In this document: positions 53,868 to 62,802 of the stretch, piece by piece | Layout: every line of letters starts with the position of its first letter | Position numbering within the stretch: position 1 is the first letter of the stretch | Assembly (NCBI RefSeq): GCF_000967865.1 | Contig: NZ_JXRU01000037.1 | Location: 124,001-188,000, forward strand | Length of the DNA: 64,000 nt | Reading direction: 5' to 3' | Source: Microbacterium sp. SA39 | GTDB lineage: Bacteria; Actinomycetota; Actinomycetes; Actinomycetales; Microbacteriaceae | Program-made: the position numbers and the translations under genes | The notes under the pieces: generated by a model | What the model saw: the letters and a program-made list of their open reading frames with translations, nothing else | What the model was told of the DNA's origin: nothing | Database searches by the model: none

Positions 53868-55400
53868 TCAGTATGCCCCGCGGGGCTGCACCATGACCTT
53901 CGCGGTGCGCCACATGATCTGGAGGTCGTTCATGACCGACCAGTTCTCGACGTAGCGCAGGTCGAGACGCACACTCTCATCCCATGACAGATCGCTGCGA
54001 CCGGAGACCTGCCAGAGACCCGTGATGCCCGGCTTGATGTACAGGCGACGGAACACGGTGCCGTCGTAGGCGGTCACCTCGCTGGGCAGGGGCGGACGCG
54101 GGCCCACGACGCTCATGTTCCCGATGAGGACGTTCCAGAACTGGGGAAGCTCATCCAGTGACAACTTGCGCAGCACGCGGCCGATGCGGGTGACCCGGGG
54201 GTCGTCCTTCATCTTGAACAGAAGGCCGGCGCCCTGGTTCTGCTCCTTCAGAGCGGCGAGCTGCTGCTCGGCATCCGTCTTCATCGAGCGGAACTTGATC
54301 ATCTTGAACCGCCGGCCGTCCCGCCCGACCCGCTCCTGGAAGAAGAAGACGGGGCCGGGAGAGTCGAGCTTGATGAGCAGAGCCAGAGGAAGCGCGAGGA
54401 GCCCGATCGGGACGAGAGCCAGCGCGGCGACGGCGATGTCGAGAGCGCGCTTGAGCAGGTGCTGTCCGCCCTCGTAGGTCGGGATCTGCACCTGGATGAG
54501 CGGGAGCCCCTCGACCGGAGCGAACGAGATCCGAGGGCCGGCGACATCGGTGAGCCGGCTCGACAAGACGAGCTCGGCAGCGGTGCCCTCGAGCTGCCAG
54601 CTCAGCTGCTTCACGAACTCGGGGTCGCCCTCGGGACGGCTGGCGACGATGATCGTGTCGGCGCCCAGCTCGGCGGCGACCGACGACACGGTGTTCACGT
54701 TCCCCAGAACCGGGAACCTCGTGCCGTCGATCTCCACCTCACGGGCATTGCCGTCGAGGAGCGTCGCGCCGACCACCTGGTAGCCGGACGCGCCGATCGG
54801 ATGCAGCGTGCGCACCACGTACTCGACGTCATCCCTGTTCCCCACGACGAGTGTCCGGGAGGTGAACCTCCCGGACACTCGTTGCGCCTGGAGCCAGTGG
54901 CGCCACAACCACCTGGTCACCAGAAGTGTCAACACACCGACCGGCAGCCCCAGCAGCAGCGTCAGTTGCATCGACTCCCATGCGAGCAGCACCGCCACGA
55001 TGGCGATGATCCCGAAGGCGAGCCCGCTGGCGTGAGCCACGCCGCGGTACTCGGTGGCGCTCGCACGGAACAACGCGGCGTCCCGCGTGTGCAGAGCGCT
55101 GAGCATGAGGTACCAGAGCGCGGCGAGGGGGATGCCGTCGCGAAGGACCTCAAGCCCGGCGACGCCGGTGATCAGCTGGACCGTCGCGGTCAGGCCGACG
55201 GCGAACAGGATGACGGCCGCATCCGTGATCCGCAGTCGCATCCGATAGCGACGCTCCCACTGACGGCGTCTTTCCAGAGTTGCGGAGGCGCGGGGTGTGA
55301 CCACCGTGCGCGTCACCGACTTGGTCGCTCTCGGAGCAGCGATCGGCATGAAGACCGCGCCCGGACGAGAGATGCTCAGAGCATCCTCGACGGAAGTCAT
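53868..55400 (-). CDS. polyprenyl-phosphate sugar-1-phosphate transferase (WbaP/WcaJ-like)
   Basis: This 510-residue enzyme starts glycan synthesis by placing a sugar phosphate on undecaprenyl phosphate. Four N-terminal helices (~70-190) are followed by a nucleotide-binding-like domain (TLVVGNRDDVEYVV). The C-terminal transferase core shows KRALDIAVAALALVPIG, GPVFFFQERVGRDGRRFKMIKFRSM, LSLDELPQFWNVLIGNMSVVGPRPP, and KPGITGLWQVSGRSDLSWDE. The ATG at 55400 follows AAGGGG. Three CTGGGGA-type motifs occur in its leader. Confidence 0.92.
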   Translation of the reverse strand: MTSVEDALSISRPGAVFMPIAAPRATKSVTRTVVTPRASATLERRRQWERRYRMRLRITDAAVILFAVGLTATVQLITGVAGLEVLRDGIPLAALWYLMLSALHTRDAALFRASATEYRGVAHASGLAFGIIAIVAVLLAWESMQLTLLLGLPVGVLTLLVTRWLWRHWLQAQRVSGRFTSRTLVVGNRDDVEYVVRTLHPIGASGYQVVGATLLDGNAREVEIDGTRFPVLGNVNTVSSVAAELGADTIIVASRPEGDPEFVKQLSWQLEGTAAELVLSSRLTDVAGPRISFAPVEGLPLIQVQIPTYEGGQHLLKRALDIAVAALALVPIGLLALPLALLIKLDSPGPVFFFQERVGRDGRRFKMIKFRSMKTDAEQQLAALKEQNQGAGLLFKMKDDPRVTRIGRVLRKLSLDELPQFWNVLIGNMSVVGPRPPLPSEVTAYDGTVFRRLYIKPGITGLWQVSGRSDLSWDESVRLDLRYVENWSVMNDLQIMWRTAKVMVQPRGAY

Positions 55401-55430
55401 GCCGAGGCCCCTTGAGCCGTGAATGTACGC

Positions 55431-55475
55431 AAAAATCCCCAGTGCGACATCAGTTGTTTCCCCAGATTTCCCCAA
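55431..55475 (-). promoter_or_regulatory. three CTGGGGA/TTGGGGA-type motifs in the sugar transferase leader
   Basis: On the minus strand TTGGGGAAA, CTGGGGAAA and CTGGGGATTT occur within 45 bases, 30-75 bases before the start. The remainder of the 55401-55695 gap holds no gene; the plus-strand leaderless promoter is at its right end. Confidence 0.42.
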
Positions 55476-55683
55476 ACCATGAACCCCACGTTCACGGCAA
55501 TCGTCTGCGTCCCGACCCCTCGGGTCCTGCTGAAACTCGGTGATCCCACTCACGGAGTGCATTTCGCCGTCCCACACGGCGGTCGCTAGCAGCAGGCACA
55601 GCAGACTCAGATCACTGTAGCGGAAGGAGGGCGCCAGCGGAAGGTTTATCTGCCGAATGGATGTATCGGTTTTTTCGGACGGC

Positions 55684-55696
55684 TATTCTGACGCGG
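55684..55696 (+). promoter_or_regulatory. -10 element of a probable leaderless transcript
   Basis: TATTCT at 55684-55689 lies 6 bases before the GTG at 55696, the spacing seen for leaderless actinobacterial mRNAs. Confidence 0.45.
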
Positions 55697-56871
55697 TGAC
55701 CGCGAACCCCGACGCCCCGCGCTTCCAGCTCCGCCCGATGGCGCCCCGAGACCCCGCTCAGCCGCACCGCGCCGCCAGCCCCCTGGAACTCTTCTTCGAT
55801 CTCGTCTTCGTCGTCGCGGTCAGCATCGCCTCGGCCCAGCTGCATCACGCACTCAGCAACGGTGACTTCCTGCACGGGGTCACCTCTTACACGATGCTCT
55901 TCTTCGCGATCTGGTGGGCGTGGATGAACTTCACCTGGTTCGCCACTTCCTTCGACACCGACGACTGGCTCTATCGCGTCACGACCTTCGTGCAGATGGG
56001 AGGCGTGCTGGTGCTGGCCGCGGGGATCCCTCGAGCCTTCGACGAGGGCGACTTCACGATCACGGTGCTCGGCTATATCGTCATGCGCGTCGCGATGGTG
56101 GGGCAGTGGCTCCGCGCCTCCCGCGCGGCAGGCCCTCTGCGAGAGGCGACGCGACGGTATGCCCTGGGTATCGCCGCCGTGCAGGTGCTCTGGATCCTGT
56201 TCCTGCTGATTCCCTCCGGTACGCTGCAGATCGCGGCCTTCGTGATCTTCGCGCTGATCGAGATCAGCGTGCCGGTGTTCGCGGAGCACCGCAGGCAGAC
56301 GCCGTGGCATCCGCACCACATCACCGAGCGGTACGGGCTGTTCACCCTGATCGTGCTCGGCGAGAGCCTCCTCGCCTCGGCGAACGCGATCATCGACGCC
56401 CTCGACGAGGTCGACGCGCTCGGTCCGCTCATCGCGATCTCGGTGCTCACGCTGGTCGTCACGGCATCGCTCTGGTGGATCTACTTCTGGCCGCCGCATC
56501 ACCGCGCCATCTCGTCCTTCCGCCGCTCGCTCCGCTACGGCTACACGCACTACTTCGTCTTCGCCGCTGCCGCCGCGTTCTCGGCAGGCATCGAGGTGGA
56601 GATCGACGTGCTCACCCACGAGAGTCGCATCTCGAACCTCGCCGCGTCCTTCACCGTCACGGTGCCCATCGCCGTCTTCCTCATCGGCATCTGGTGGATC
56701 GCGATCCGCGAGAACGCGGATCGGGTCGTGAACACGGTCGTGCCCGTCGGTTCGCTTCTCGTGCTGTTCGATCCGGTGCTGCCGATCCCGGTGACGCTGT
56801 CGGCACTGATCCTGGTGATCGTCGTGGTGACTCTGGTCCTTCGTCCCCCGGTGCCGCGCGACGAAAACTGA
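55696..56871 (+). CDS. ltrA: low temperature requirement A (LtrA) family membrane protein
   Basis: This 391-residue protein has about 11 helices. SPLELFFDLVFVVAVS is the LtrA N-terminal signature. MNFTWFATSFDTDDWLYR and HITERYGLFTLIVLGESLLA are further family motifs, including the conserved ERYGL-TLI segment. The family's function is poorly understood. A longer start at 55657 is possible, but the GTG at 55696 gives the usual family N-terminus and lies just downstream of a -10-like TATTCT. Confidence 0.87.
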   Translation: MTANPDAPRFQLRPMAPRDPAQPHRAASPLELFFDLVFVVAVSIASAQLHHALSNGDFLHGVTSYTMLFFAIWWAWMNFTWFATSFDTDDWLYRVTTFVQMGGVLVLAAGIPRAFDEGDFTITVLGYIVMRVAMVGQWLRASRAAGPLREATRRYALGIAAVQVLWILFLLIPSGTLQIAAFVIFALIEISVPVFAEHRRQTPWHPHHITERYGLFTLIVLGESLLASANAIIDALDEVDALGPLIAISVLTLVVTASLWWIYFWPPHHRAISSFRRSLRYGYTHYFVFAAAAAFSAGIEVEIDVLTHESRISNLAASFTVTVPIAVFLIGIWWIAIRENADRVVNTVVPVGSLLVLFDPVLPIPVTLSALILVIVVVTLVLRPPVPRDEN

Positions 56872-57029
56872 ATGCTGCTATGCTGATGGAGCAACGTGTG
56901 TGCTGTGCCCCTCTCGGCCGCCACGTCGCCACTGATCAGGGCCATCACGGACCACGCACATCGATGCGCGCGGCATCCGCTCTGAATCTCACAACTTGCG
57001 GAGCGCCCACGCGTGCCCGCCACACAGCA

Positions 57030-57329
57030 ATGAGCACCACCATGAGCATCACCACTTTTCCCCCGTCCGATCCGCTGGCCTGGAAGCAGGCCGACGCCGA
57101 CGTCCACGTCGCCACCCGTGCCGGCGAGTTCGCCGGTTTCGTCGAGTTCGACGGCACCGCCCACCTCGTGCGCGACAACCACGGCACCGAGCTCGGCGCC
57201 TTCGATTCCCTCGACGACGCCCGCTCCGCACTCGAGCGCAACCACGAGGTCCGCACGCCGCGCGCGCACGGCCGCGGGAGTCAGTTGCCCATCGCGTTTC
57301 GACGTCGGCCGCGGCGCGCGCGAGCCTGA
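57030..57329 (+). CDS. small hypothetical protein
   Basis: This 99-residue soluble protein has a central region (DPLAWKQADADVHVATRAGEFAGFVEFDG, HLVRDNHGTELGAF, DDARSALERNH) of the kind seen in short conserved actinobacterial proteins, with a very basic C-terminus. An alternative ATG lies at 57042. No domain is recognised. It is monocistronic, 158 bases after LtrA; that gap shows only a TATGCT -10-like element near 56879. Confidence 0.6.
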   Translation: MSTTMSITTFPPSDPLAWKQADADVHVATRAGEFAGFVEFDGTAHLVRDNHGTELGAFDSLDDARSALERNHEVRTPRAHGRGSQLPIAFRRRPRRARA

Positions 57330-57555
57330 CCGAAAACACATCGGTCGCGCCCCGTCAAGGGGGGCGAATGTATTCCCGGAGGCGCATGCGGCCGGGGTTA
57401 GTGTGAGGTAAGCGTTGGGCAGTCGCCTTGGGCTTCCATAGCTCAAGGGCTCCGATCGACGGGAGAGCATCATCTCCATCACCAAGGTCGAAACGACCGC
57501 AGCAACGCTGGGACCGATTCGTCAGACGTACGCCGGGAACGCTGAGTTCCCCCCG

Positions 57556-58587
57556 ATGGCGCAGGCCTACAAGCAGGTCTCGCAGGTCGTGAAGGAGACA
57601 GGTCTCCTCCGACGGGCGCAGTGGTTCTACGTCGCCGTCGCCGCCGGCATCGCCGTCGCGCTCGGCGGTCTCATCACGGGCTTCATCCTGCTCGGCGACA
57701 GCTGGTTCCAGTTGCTCATCGCCGCAGGCCTCGGCATCGTCCTCACGCAGATCGCCTTCCTCGGTCATGAGGCGGCGCACCGTCAGATCCTGACCACGGG
57801 CCCGGCGAACTTCAAGCTCGCCCGGATCGTGATCGCCTTCATCGGCATGAGCTACGCGTGGTGGGACTCGAAGCACACCAAGCACCACGGAAACCCGAAC
57901 CAGGTCGGCAAAGACCCCGACATCGAGGTCGACACGATCTCGTTCCTCGAAGAGGATGCCGCGAAGGCCAAGGGTCTCATCAAGCTGATCACCCGCAAGC
58001 AGGGCTGGCTCTTCTTCCCCCTGCTCACGCTCGAGGGGCTGAACCTCCACTTCCTCGGCCTGAAGTACCTTCTGACGACGAAGAACGTCAAGGGACGCTG
58101 GATCGAGCTCAGCATCATCGCTGCTCGTTTCGTGCTCCTCCTCGTTCCCGTGTTCATGATGCTCCCGCTCGGAATGGCGTTCGCCTTCCTGGGCGTGCAG
58201 TTCGCCGTCTTCGGTGTCTACATGGGTGCCGCGTTCGCACCGAACCACAAGGGCATGCCGATCATCGAGCCCGGCGCCCGTCTCGACTTCTTCACCAAGC
58301 AGGTGCGCACCTCCCGCAACATCAGCGGTGGATGGGCGACCACCTGGCTCATGGGCGGCCTCAACTACCAGGTCGAGCACCACCTCTTCCCGAGCATGCC
58401 GCGTCCGCACCTCGCCAAGGCGCGGGAGATCGTCCGCGACTACTGCCTCGCGAATGACGTGCCGTACACGGAGACCAACCTCCTGCGTTCGTACAAGATC
58501 GTGATCGACTACCTCAACCGGGTCGGCCTCTCCGCCGGCGCGGACCCGTTCGACTGCCCCGCCGTCGCGCAGTTCGGCCGGGCGTAA
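57556..58587 (+). CDS. fatty acid desaturase
   Basis: This 343-residue membrane enzyme introduces double bonds into acyl chains using a di-iron centre. The three His boxes are present: GHEAAH (~residue 70), HTKHHGNPN (~residue 112) and QVEHHLFP (~residue 274). Two pairs of hydrophobic segments flank them. Coding similarity seems to begin upstream of this ATG, where TLGPIRQTYAG is encoded in frame, but no ATG, GTG or TTG exists between the stop at 57439 and 57556. An ATC at 57469 or 57472 after GGGAG is the only plausible earlier start. A terminator follows. Confidence 0.9.
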   Translation: MAQAYKQVSQVVKETGLLRRAQWFYVAVAAGIAVALGGLITGFILLGDSWFQLLIAAGLGIVLTQIAFLGHEAAHRQILTTGPANFKLARIVIAFIGMSYAWWDSKHTKHHGNPNQVGKDPDIEVDTISFLEEDAAKAKGLIKLITRKQGWLFFPLLTLEGLNLHFLGLKYLLTTKNVKGRWIELSIIAARFVLLLVPVFMMLPLGMAFAFLGVQFAVFGVYMGAAFAPNHKGMPIIEPGARLDFFTKQVRTSRNISGGWATTWLMGGLNYQVEHHLFPSMPRPHLAKAREIVRDYCLANDVPYTETNLLRSYKIVIDYLNRVGLSAGADPFDCPAVAQFGRA

Positions 58588-58599
58588 CAGCTCAGCATC

Positions 58600-58642
58600 A
58601 GCCCGGCATCGCGAGAGCTTTCTCCGCGGTGCCGGGCTTTTC
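58600..58642 (+). terminator. Rho-independent terminator of the desaturase gene
   Basis: Stem AGCCCGGCA/TGCCGGGCT is followed by TTTT. It lies 13 bases after the stop. Confidence 0.82.
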
Positions 58643-58665
58643 TGTGCGCGGCCCGCGCGATCGGC

Positions 58666-58886
58666 TCAGAGCAGACCGAGCTCCGGCGCCAGTGTGACCG
58701 CCCTCGTGCGGTGCGAGACCTCGAGCTTCTCGAAGACGTGCAGCAGATGCGTCTTCACGGTCGCCTCGCCGATGAACAGCTCGCGGGCGATCTCCGGATT
58801 CCTGCGGCCTCTGGCGACCAGGCGGAGCACCTCGCGCTCACGCGGACTCGGCGCCGGCCGCGAACCTCGATCACGTCTTCTGTCAT
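58666..58886 (-). pseudogene. remnant of a LuxR/NarL-type response regulator
   Basis: The last ~60 codons encode a complete GerE helix-turn-helix (SPREREVLRLVARGRRNPEIA, GEATVKTHLLHVFEKLEV). No receiver domain precedes it. An ATG at 58886 opens MTEDVIEV, typical of a response-regulator start, but in a different frame from the HTH. This suggests an internal deletion that removed the receiver. The only ATG in the HTH frame (58947) lies inside a terminator palindrome. Confidence 0.6.
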
Positions 58887-58936
58887 GCCTCTCACACTGC
58901 CCGCCGGGAGCGTCCGGCGACGGCCGTGGAACGGAT

Positions 58937-58972
58937 GAGGGCGGCATCCACCGATCGGTGGATGCCGCCCTC
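58937..58972. terminator. perfect palindromic terminator after the DivIVA-like gene
   Basis: An 18-bp inverted repeat has arms GAGGGCGGCATCCACCGA and its exact complement, without a spacer. It lies 18 bases past the stop of the minus-strand gene. Confidence 0.75.
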
Positions 58973-58990
58973 AGACCCTGGAGGAACGTG

Positions 58991-60367
58991 TCAGCGCTTG
59001 CTGCTCTCGTCGGCGTCGACCACGTCGATCGTGATCTTCTCGAGCGGGCGGTCGTCGTCGAATTCGTCCTCGAGCACCTCGTCGCCGCGGAACTCGTCGC
59101 CGGACGTCTCGTCGGCGGATGCTGCTGCGTCGGTGGTCGGAGCCGACTCGGTGACCTCCGGGAGTGCCTCTTCGGAGAAAAGGCCGTCCGGTCGGATCAG
59201 CTCGCGCACTTCGGCCATGAAGCTGGTCAGCTGCTGCTGCTGCCAGCGCAGCTGACGGGTGCGGTCCTCGGCGTCATGCAGCACGGCGGTGGTGTGGCCG
59301 GTGACCGAGTCGACGATCTTCTGAGACTTCACACGCGCCCGGTCGAGGATCTCGCGAGCGCGCAGCCGTGCGTCGGCCTCGATCGTCTGCGCCTGCGAGC
59401 GGGTCAGACGCTCGTAATCCTCGGCCCTGGCCGAGATGCGCTGGGCGTGCTCGAGCGAGGCGGCCACCTGCTCGTTGGCGTCGGTCGTGATGCGCTCGGC
59501 GTGAGCGACGGCCTGGTTGTGCAGCACGAGGAACTCCTGTTGCGCATCGTCCTGTCGGCGCGTCAGCGTCTCTTCGAACTCGAGGACCCGCGCGTTCATA
59601 TCGCGCACCTCGCGCTCGGCATCCGCACGCAGCTGGGTCGTCTCACGGGTGACGAGCGAGCGCAGCGCCGCAGCGCCCTTCTCGGCCTCCGTGCGGATCG
59701 CGGTCGCTTCCTGCGCTGCCTGGTTCACCTTCTCGGCGGCGTGCGCGGCCTCGCGCTCGATGCGCGCCTCGTGCGCGGCGTACTCGGTGTCCATCTTCAG
59801 ACGCACCTGGTCGGCGTCGCGCTGCGCCTGGGCGGTGATGCGCTCGGCATCGGCCTGTGCCTCTGCGCGCTGTGCGGTGACCTCCTCCCGAGCCGACGAC
59901 ATCAGCCGGTCGGCCTGCACTGCCGCGTTCTGGATGAGGACGTTGGCCTGTTCCTCGGCGACGCGCAGGATGGCCTCGAACTGCTGACGCGACGGCGCCT
60001 CCTTGCCGTCGGGCTGCGGCGCGTCGACGAGTTCCGAGGTGAGCGTGGCGATCTGCTGCTCGGCGTCGGACGCCTTGGCCGCTGCGGCGGTGAGCTCGCC
60101 CTCGAGAGCCTCGCGAGCCGACCGTTCCTCGGCGCGAATCGTCTCGACCGTCTCGGTCTCGCGCGCCTTGGTCTCGGCGAGGTCGCTCTTGAGCTTGTCG
60201 AGCTCGGTGCGGAGGGTGCTCAGCGCGGCATCCACTTCGCCCTTGTCATAGCCGCGGAATCCCACAGTGAACGGCGCCTGCGGTTCGCGCGGGTTGGTCT
60301 CGATCAGCTGATCGAAGAAGTCTGGCGACCGCTCGTCGCGATCGTTGCTGCCGGAGGATTCGCTCAT
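58991..60367 (-). CDS. DivIVA-like coiled-coil cell-division/polarity protein
   Basis: This 458-residue protein has an N-terminal DivIVA-type motif (FTVGFRGYDKGEVDAAL, ~residues 33-49). About 330 residues of Ala/Glu/Arg-rich coiled coil follow, and an acidic tail (~400-458). This architecture is like Wag31 or Scy/FilP-type proteins that organise growth sites and scaffolds in Actinobacteria. It is cytoplasmic and membrane-associated through the N-terminal domain. The ATG at 60367 is chosen because the longer frame upstream is low-complexity basic sequence. Confidence 0.83.
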   Translation of the reverse strand: MSESSGSNDRDERSPDFFDQLIETNPREPQAPFTVGFRGYDKGEVDAALSTLRTELDKLKSDLAETKARETETVETIRAEERSAREALEGELTAAAAKASDAEQQIATLTSELVDAPQPDGKEAPSRQQFEAILRVAEEQANVLIQNAAVQADRLMSSAREEVTAQRAEAQADAERITAQAQRDADQVRLKMDTEYAAHEARIEREAAHAAEKVNQAAQEATAIRTEAEKGAAALRSLVTRETTQLRADAEREVRDMNARVLEFEETLTRRQDDAQQEFLVLHNQAVAHAERITTDANEQVAASLEHAQRISARAEDYERLTRSQAQTIEADARLRAREILDRARVKSQKIVDSVTGHTTAVLHDAEDRTRQLRWQQQQLTSFMAEVRELIRPDGLFSEEALPEVTESAPTTDAAASADETSGDEFRGDEVLEDEFDDDRPLEKITIDVVDADESSKR

Positions 60368-60573
60368 GAGGTTCAAGCCTTTCTGACGAGGCCACGTCGC
60401 GGAGCTGCGGGTCCGTCCCGTCGTGCGGGAGCGCGTGGGCCGTTGGGGAGGTCGTGTGGGGCTCACGCCACGGCCGAGACCTGGCGGAGGTCAGGCCGAG
60501 CGCTGGTGCGCATCCAGCCTAGTTGCGTCTGCCGTCTCATGCGCGCTCAGTTTCCACGGGCGGCGATGGCGTC

Positions 60574-60879
60574 TCAGCGCCCCGCGACCAGATTGTCCAG
60601 CACGAGTTCTCCGGTGGCGTTGAGGGCCTTCATCATGTCGGCGATCAGGTGCGGATCGACGGGAGGCGGATCTGCGCTGTCGAAACCGAACTGCAGCGGG
60701 ATCGCCGGATGGATCCAGACCGTGGCCCGCTGGTCGACGGCGTGGTCGATCGGGCGCCACGTCATCATGAAGCTCTCCTGGCGGCGGAGCTTGGTCGCGA
60801 TGACGATCTTCAGATGCGCCAGCGTCTTGTCCTCGATGAGGATCGGTTCCGAGGTGCCGTCGTAACGGAGTCTGCCCAT
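60574..60879 (-). CDS. DUF7882-type small protein
   Basis: This 101-residue protein starts MGRLRYDGTSEPILIEDKTL and contains HLKIVIATKLRRQESFMMTW. These match a short conserved family of Microbacteriaceae usually listed as DUF7882 and sometimes mis-named DNA-ligase associated. The C-terminal helix (HLIADMMKALNATGELVL) is also conserved. It is cytoplasmic, and its function is unknown. The ATG at 60879 matches the family start. Confidence 0.72.
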   Translation of the reverse strand: MGRLRYDGTSEPILIEDKTLAHLKIVIATKLRRQESFMMTWRPIDHAVDQRATVWIHPAIPLQFGFDSADPPPVDPHLIADMMKALNATGELVLDNLVAGR

Positions 60880-61015
60880 GAATGAAAGGTACACCGCGCG
60901 GCACGGCCCCGAGCATCGTCGTATGCCCGGGAATCGCCGCGTGCGCAATCCCCTTCTGAAGAGAAATGCGTCAGGCTACGTTCTGCGGATGACGGACAAC
61001 GGGGAGGCGAGCGGA

Positions 61016-61297
61016 ATGAGTGAGACGCGGACCATGGTGCGTACCCAGGTCACGGTCGACGACGTCCGGTTCCTGCTGGCTCAAGGCCAGGATCTCGACG
61101 CTCTGAAAGGGGCGATCGAGGCCGCCGTGCGATCGGGACCGCGGTTCGTCGAATTCATCGTGGTCGGGAACCGCTCGGTGAGCGTCCTCATGTCGGAGGG
61201 GACCAAGGTCGTGATCTCCGTGGACACGGTCGAGTTCGACCACCGCGACAACGGCGATGACTCCGCACCTTTCGGCGGCGCCTACGACCTCCTCTGA
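61016..61297 (+). CDS. small hypothetical protein
   Basis: This 93-residue protein starts MSETRTMVRTQVTVDDVRFLL. The ATG at 61016 is preferred over 60989 because GGGGAGG lies 8 bases upstream. The core (GQDLDALKGAIEAAVRSGPRFVEFIVVGNRSVSVLMSEGTKVVISVDTVEF) is an alpha-beta fold with no catalytic motif. It is a single-gene unit of unknown role. Confidence 0.68.
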   Translation: MSETRTMVRTQVTVDDVRFLLAQGQDLDALKGAIEAAVRSGPRFVEFIVVGNRSVSVLMSEGTKVVISVDTVEFDHRDNGDDSAPFGGAYDLL

Positions 61298-61428
61298 CGA
61301 CGGCGATCGATTCGACGGTTTCTGCGCGATGCAGGGCGATGCTCACGGGCTGACCGTTCGGCCACTGGTACGGTGACGGCGGAGGACACAGAGTCCCTGG
61401 GGCCGAACGAGCAAGAGAGCACTCCGAG

Positions 61429-62754
61429 ATGAAGCGAGCATCCCGTTGGCGTCTCGCGCGTGTCGGCATGATCGTCGCCCTGACCCTGGTCCTCGGAGTT
61501 CTCGTACCCTCTCTTTCGGGCAGCGCTCCGGCCGTTGCGGCGACCGACGGTCAGATGGTGTATCCCTCGTCCGGCAACATCCAGTCGAAGGTCGGCGACG
61601 GATGCCGCGGCAATTACCGCGCTCACGAGGGCATCGACATCACCGGCGGAGCCTTCATCCCGATCGTCGCCGCCTACGACGGTGTGGTCAAGACCCGCAC
61701 GTACCACAGCGGCTACGGCAACTACGTCGACATCGAGCACCCCGGCGGGTACGTCACCCGCTACGCCCACATGAACGCGCCCGGTTTCTTCGCGCCGGGA
61801 ACCCGGGTCACCCGGGGTCAGCAGATCGGGATCGTGGGCAAGACCGGGGCCACCTCGGCCTACCACCTGCACTTCGAGGTGCGGCTGAACGGGGCCGTCT
61901 ACACGTCCATCAACGGCGGATTCACCTGCCTCTCCAACGTGACGGTCGGCAACTTCATCCCGCTGGTCTTCCCCGGTCTCGGTTCCGGTCCCGGCTCTAC
62001 GGTCTCCTCCGCCGACTACACCGGAGATGACAAGTCGGATCTGCTCGTCGTCGCGGGCAACGGCGACCTGAGACTCCGCGCTGGCACGGGAACCGGCGGC
62101 TTCCAGTCTGCATCGACGCCTTTCGCAGGATGGGGTGCAACCAGGAGGCACGTCACCCGTTCCGACTTCAACGGTGACAGCAAGGCCGATCTGTTCGCTG
62201 CCCGCGCCGACGGCATCCTCGAGTTCTACGCCGGTACGGGAGCCGGCGGGTTCCAGGCGGTGACGACGCCGGGCGATGGCTGGTTCGACATGCTGCATGT
62301 CACCTCGGGAGCGGATTTCACGGGCGACGGTCGGCAGGACGTGCTCGGCGTGGCATCCGACGGTGTCATGACCGTCTATCCGGGTAACGGCACGGGCCGA
62401 TTCGGGGGGCCGTACACGGTCGTCGGTACCGGCTGGCAGGGATTCCTCTACGTGGTGGGGGGCGACTTCGGCAACGACGGGCGTGGCGACATCCTGGGGG
62501 TCGCCGATACCGGCGATCTCTACTACTACCCGGGGGTGGCAGGCGGCTTCGGTGCGGCTCGCATGGTCGGCGGCGGATGGCTGGAGGTGACGGCGGTCAC
62601 CGGCGGCGTCGACTACGACGGCGATGACCGTGCCGATCTTCTGGGCCGCAGCCGTGCGGGGGAGCTGTTCCTGTACTCCGGCAACGGTGCCGGAGGATTC
62701 TCGAAGAGAACGCTGGTCAGCTCGGACTGGGCTGATCAGCTCGCGATCCGATAG
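61429..62754 (+). CDS. secreted M23 (LytM) peptidase with FG-GAP/VCBS repeats
   Basis: This 441-residue protein has a signal peptide (cleavage near AVAATDG, ~residue 38). The LytM domain (~45-185) contains the zinc ligands HEGID and HLHFE, typical of peptidoglycan endopeptidases. Residues ~195-441 hold about five FG-GAP/VCBS-like repeats (DYTGDDKSDLLVV, DFNGDSKADLFA, DFTGDGRQDVLGV, DFGNDGRGDILGV, DYDGDDRADLLG) that probably form a calcium-binding propeller. It likely acts on cell-wall peptides outside the cell. Confidence 0.9.
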   Translation: MKRASRWRLARVGMIVALTLVLGVLVPSLSGSAPAVAATDGQMVYPSSGNIQSKVGDGCRGNYRAHEGIDITGGAFIPIVAAYDGVVKTRTYHSGYGNYVDIEHPGGYVTRYAHMNAPGFFAPGTRVTRGQQIGIVGKTGATSAYHLHFEVRLNGAVYTSINGGFTCLSNVTVGNFIPLVFPGLGSGPGSTVSSADYTGDDKSDLLVVAGNGDLRLRAGTGTGGFQSASTPFAGWGATRRHVTRSDFNGDSKADLFAARADGILEFYAGTGAGGFQAVTTPGDGWFDMLHVTSGADFTGDGRQDVLGVASDGVMTVYPGNGTGRFGGPYTVVGTGWQGFLYVVGGDFGNDGRGDILGVADTGDLYYYPGVAGGFGAARMVGGGWLEVTAVTGGVDYDGDDRADLLGRSRAGELFLYSGNGAGGFSKRTLVSSDWADQLAIR

Positions 62755-62802
62755 CGGTCCGGCACACGTCGGTATCCGGTCGCTTCCGCGTATCGTGGGC
62801 GC

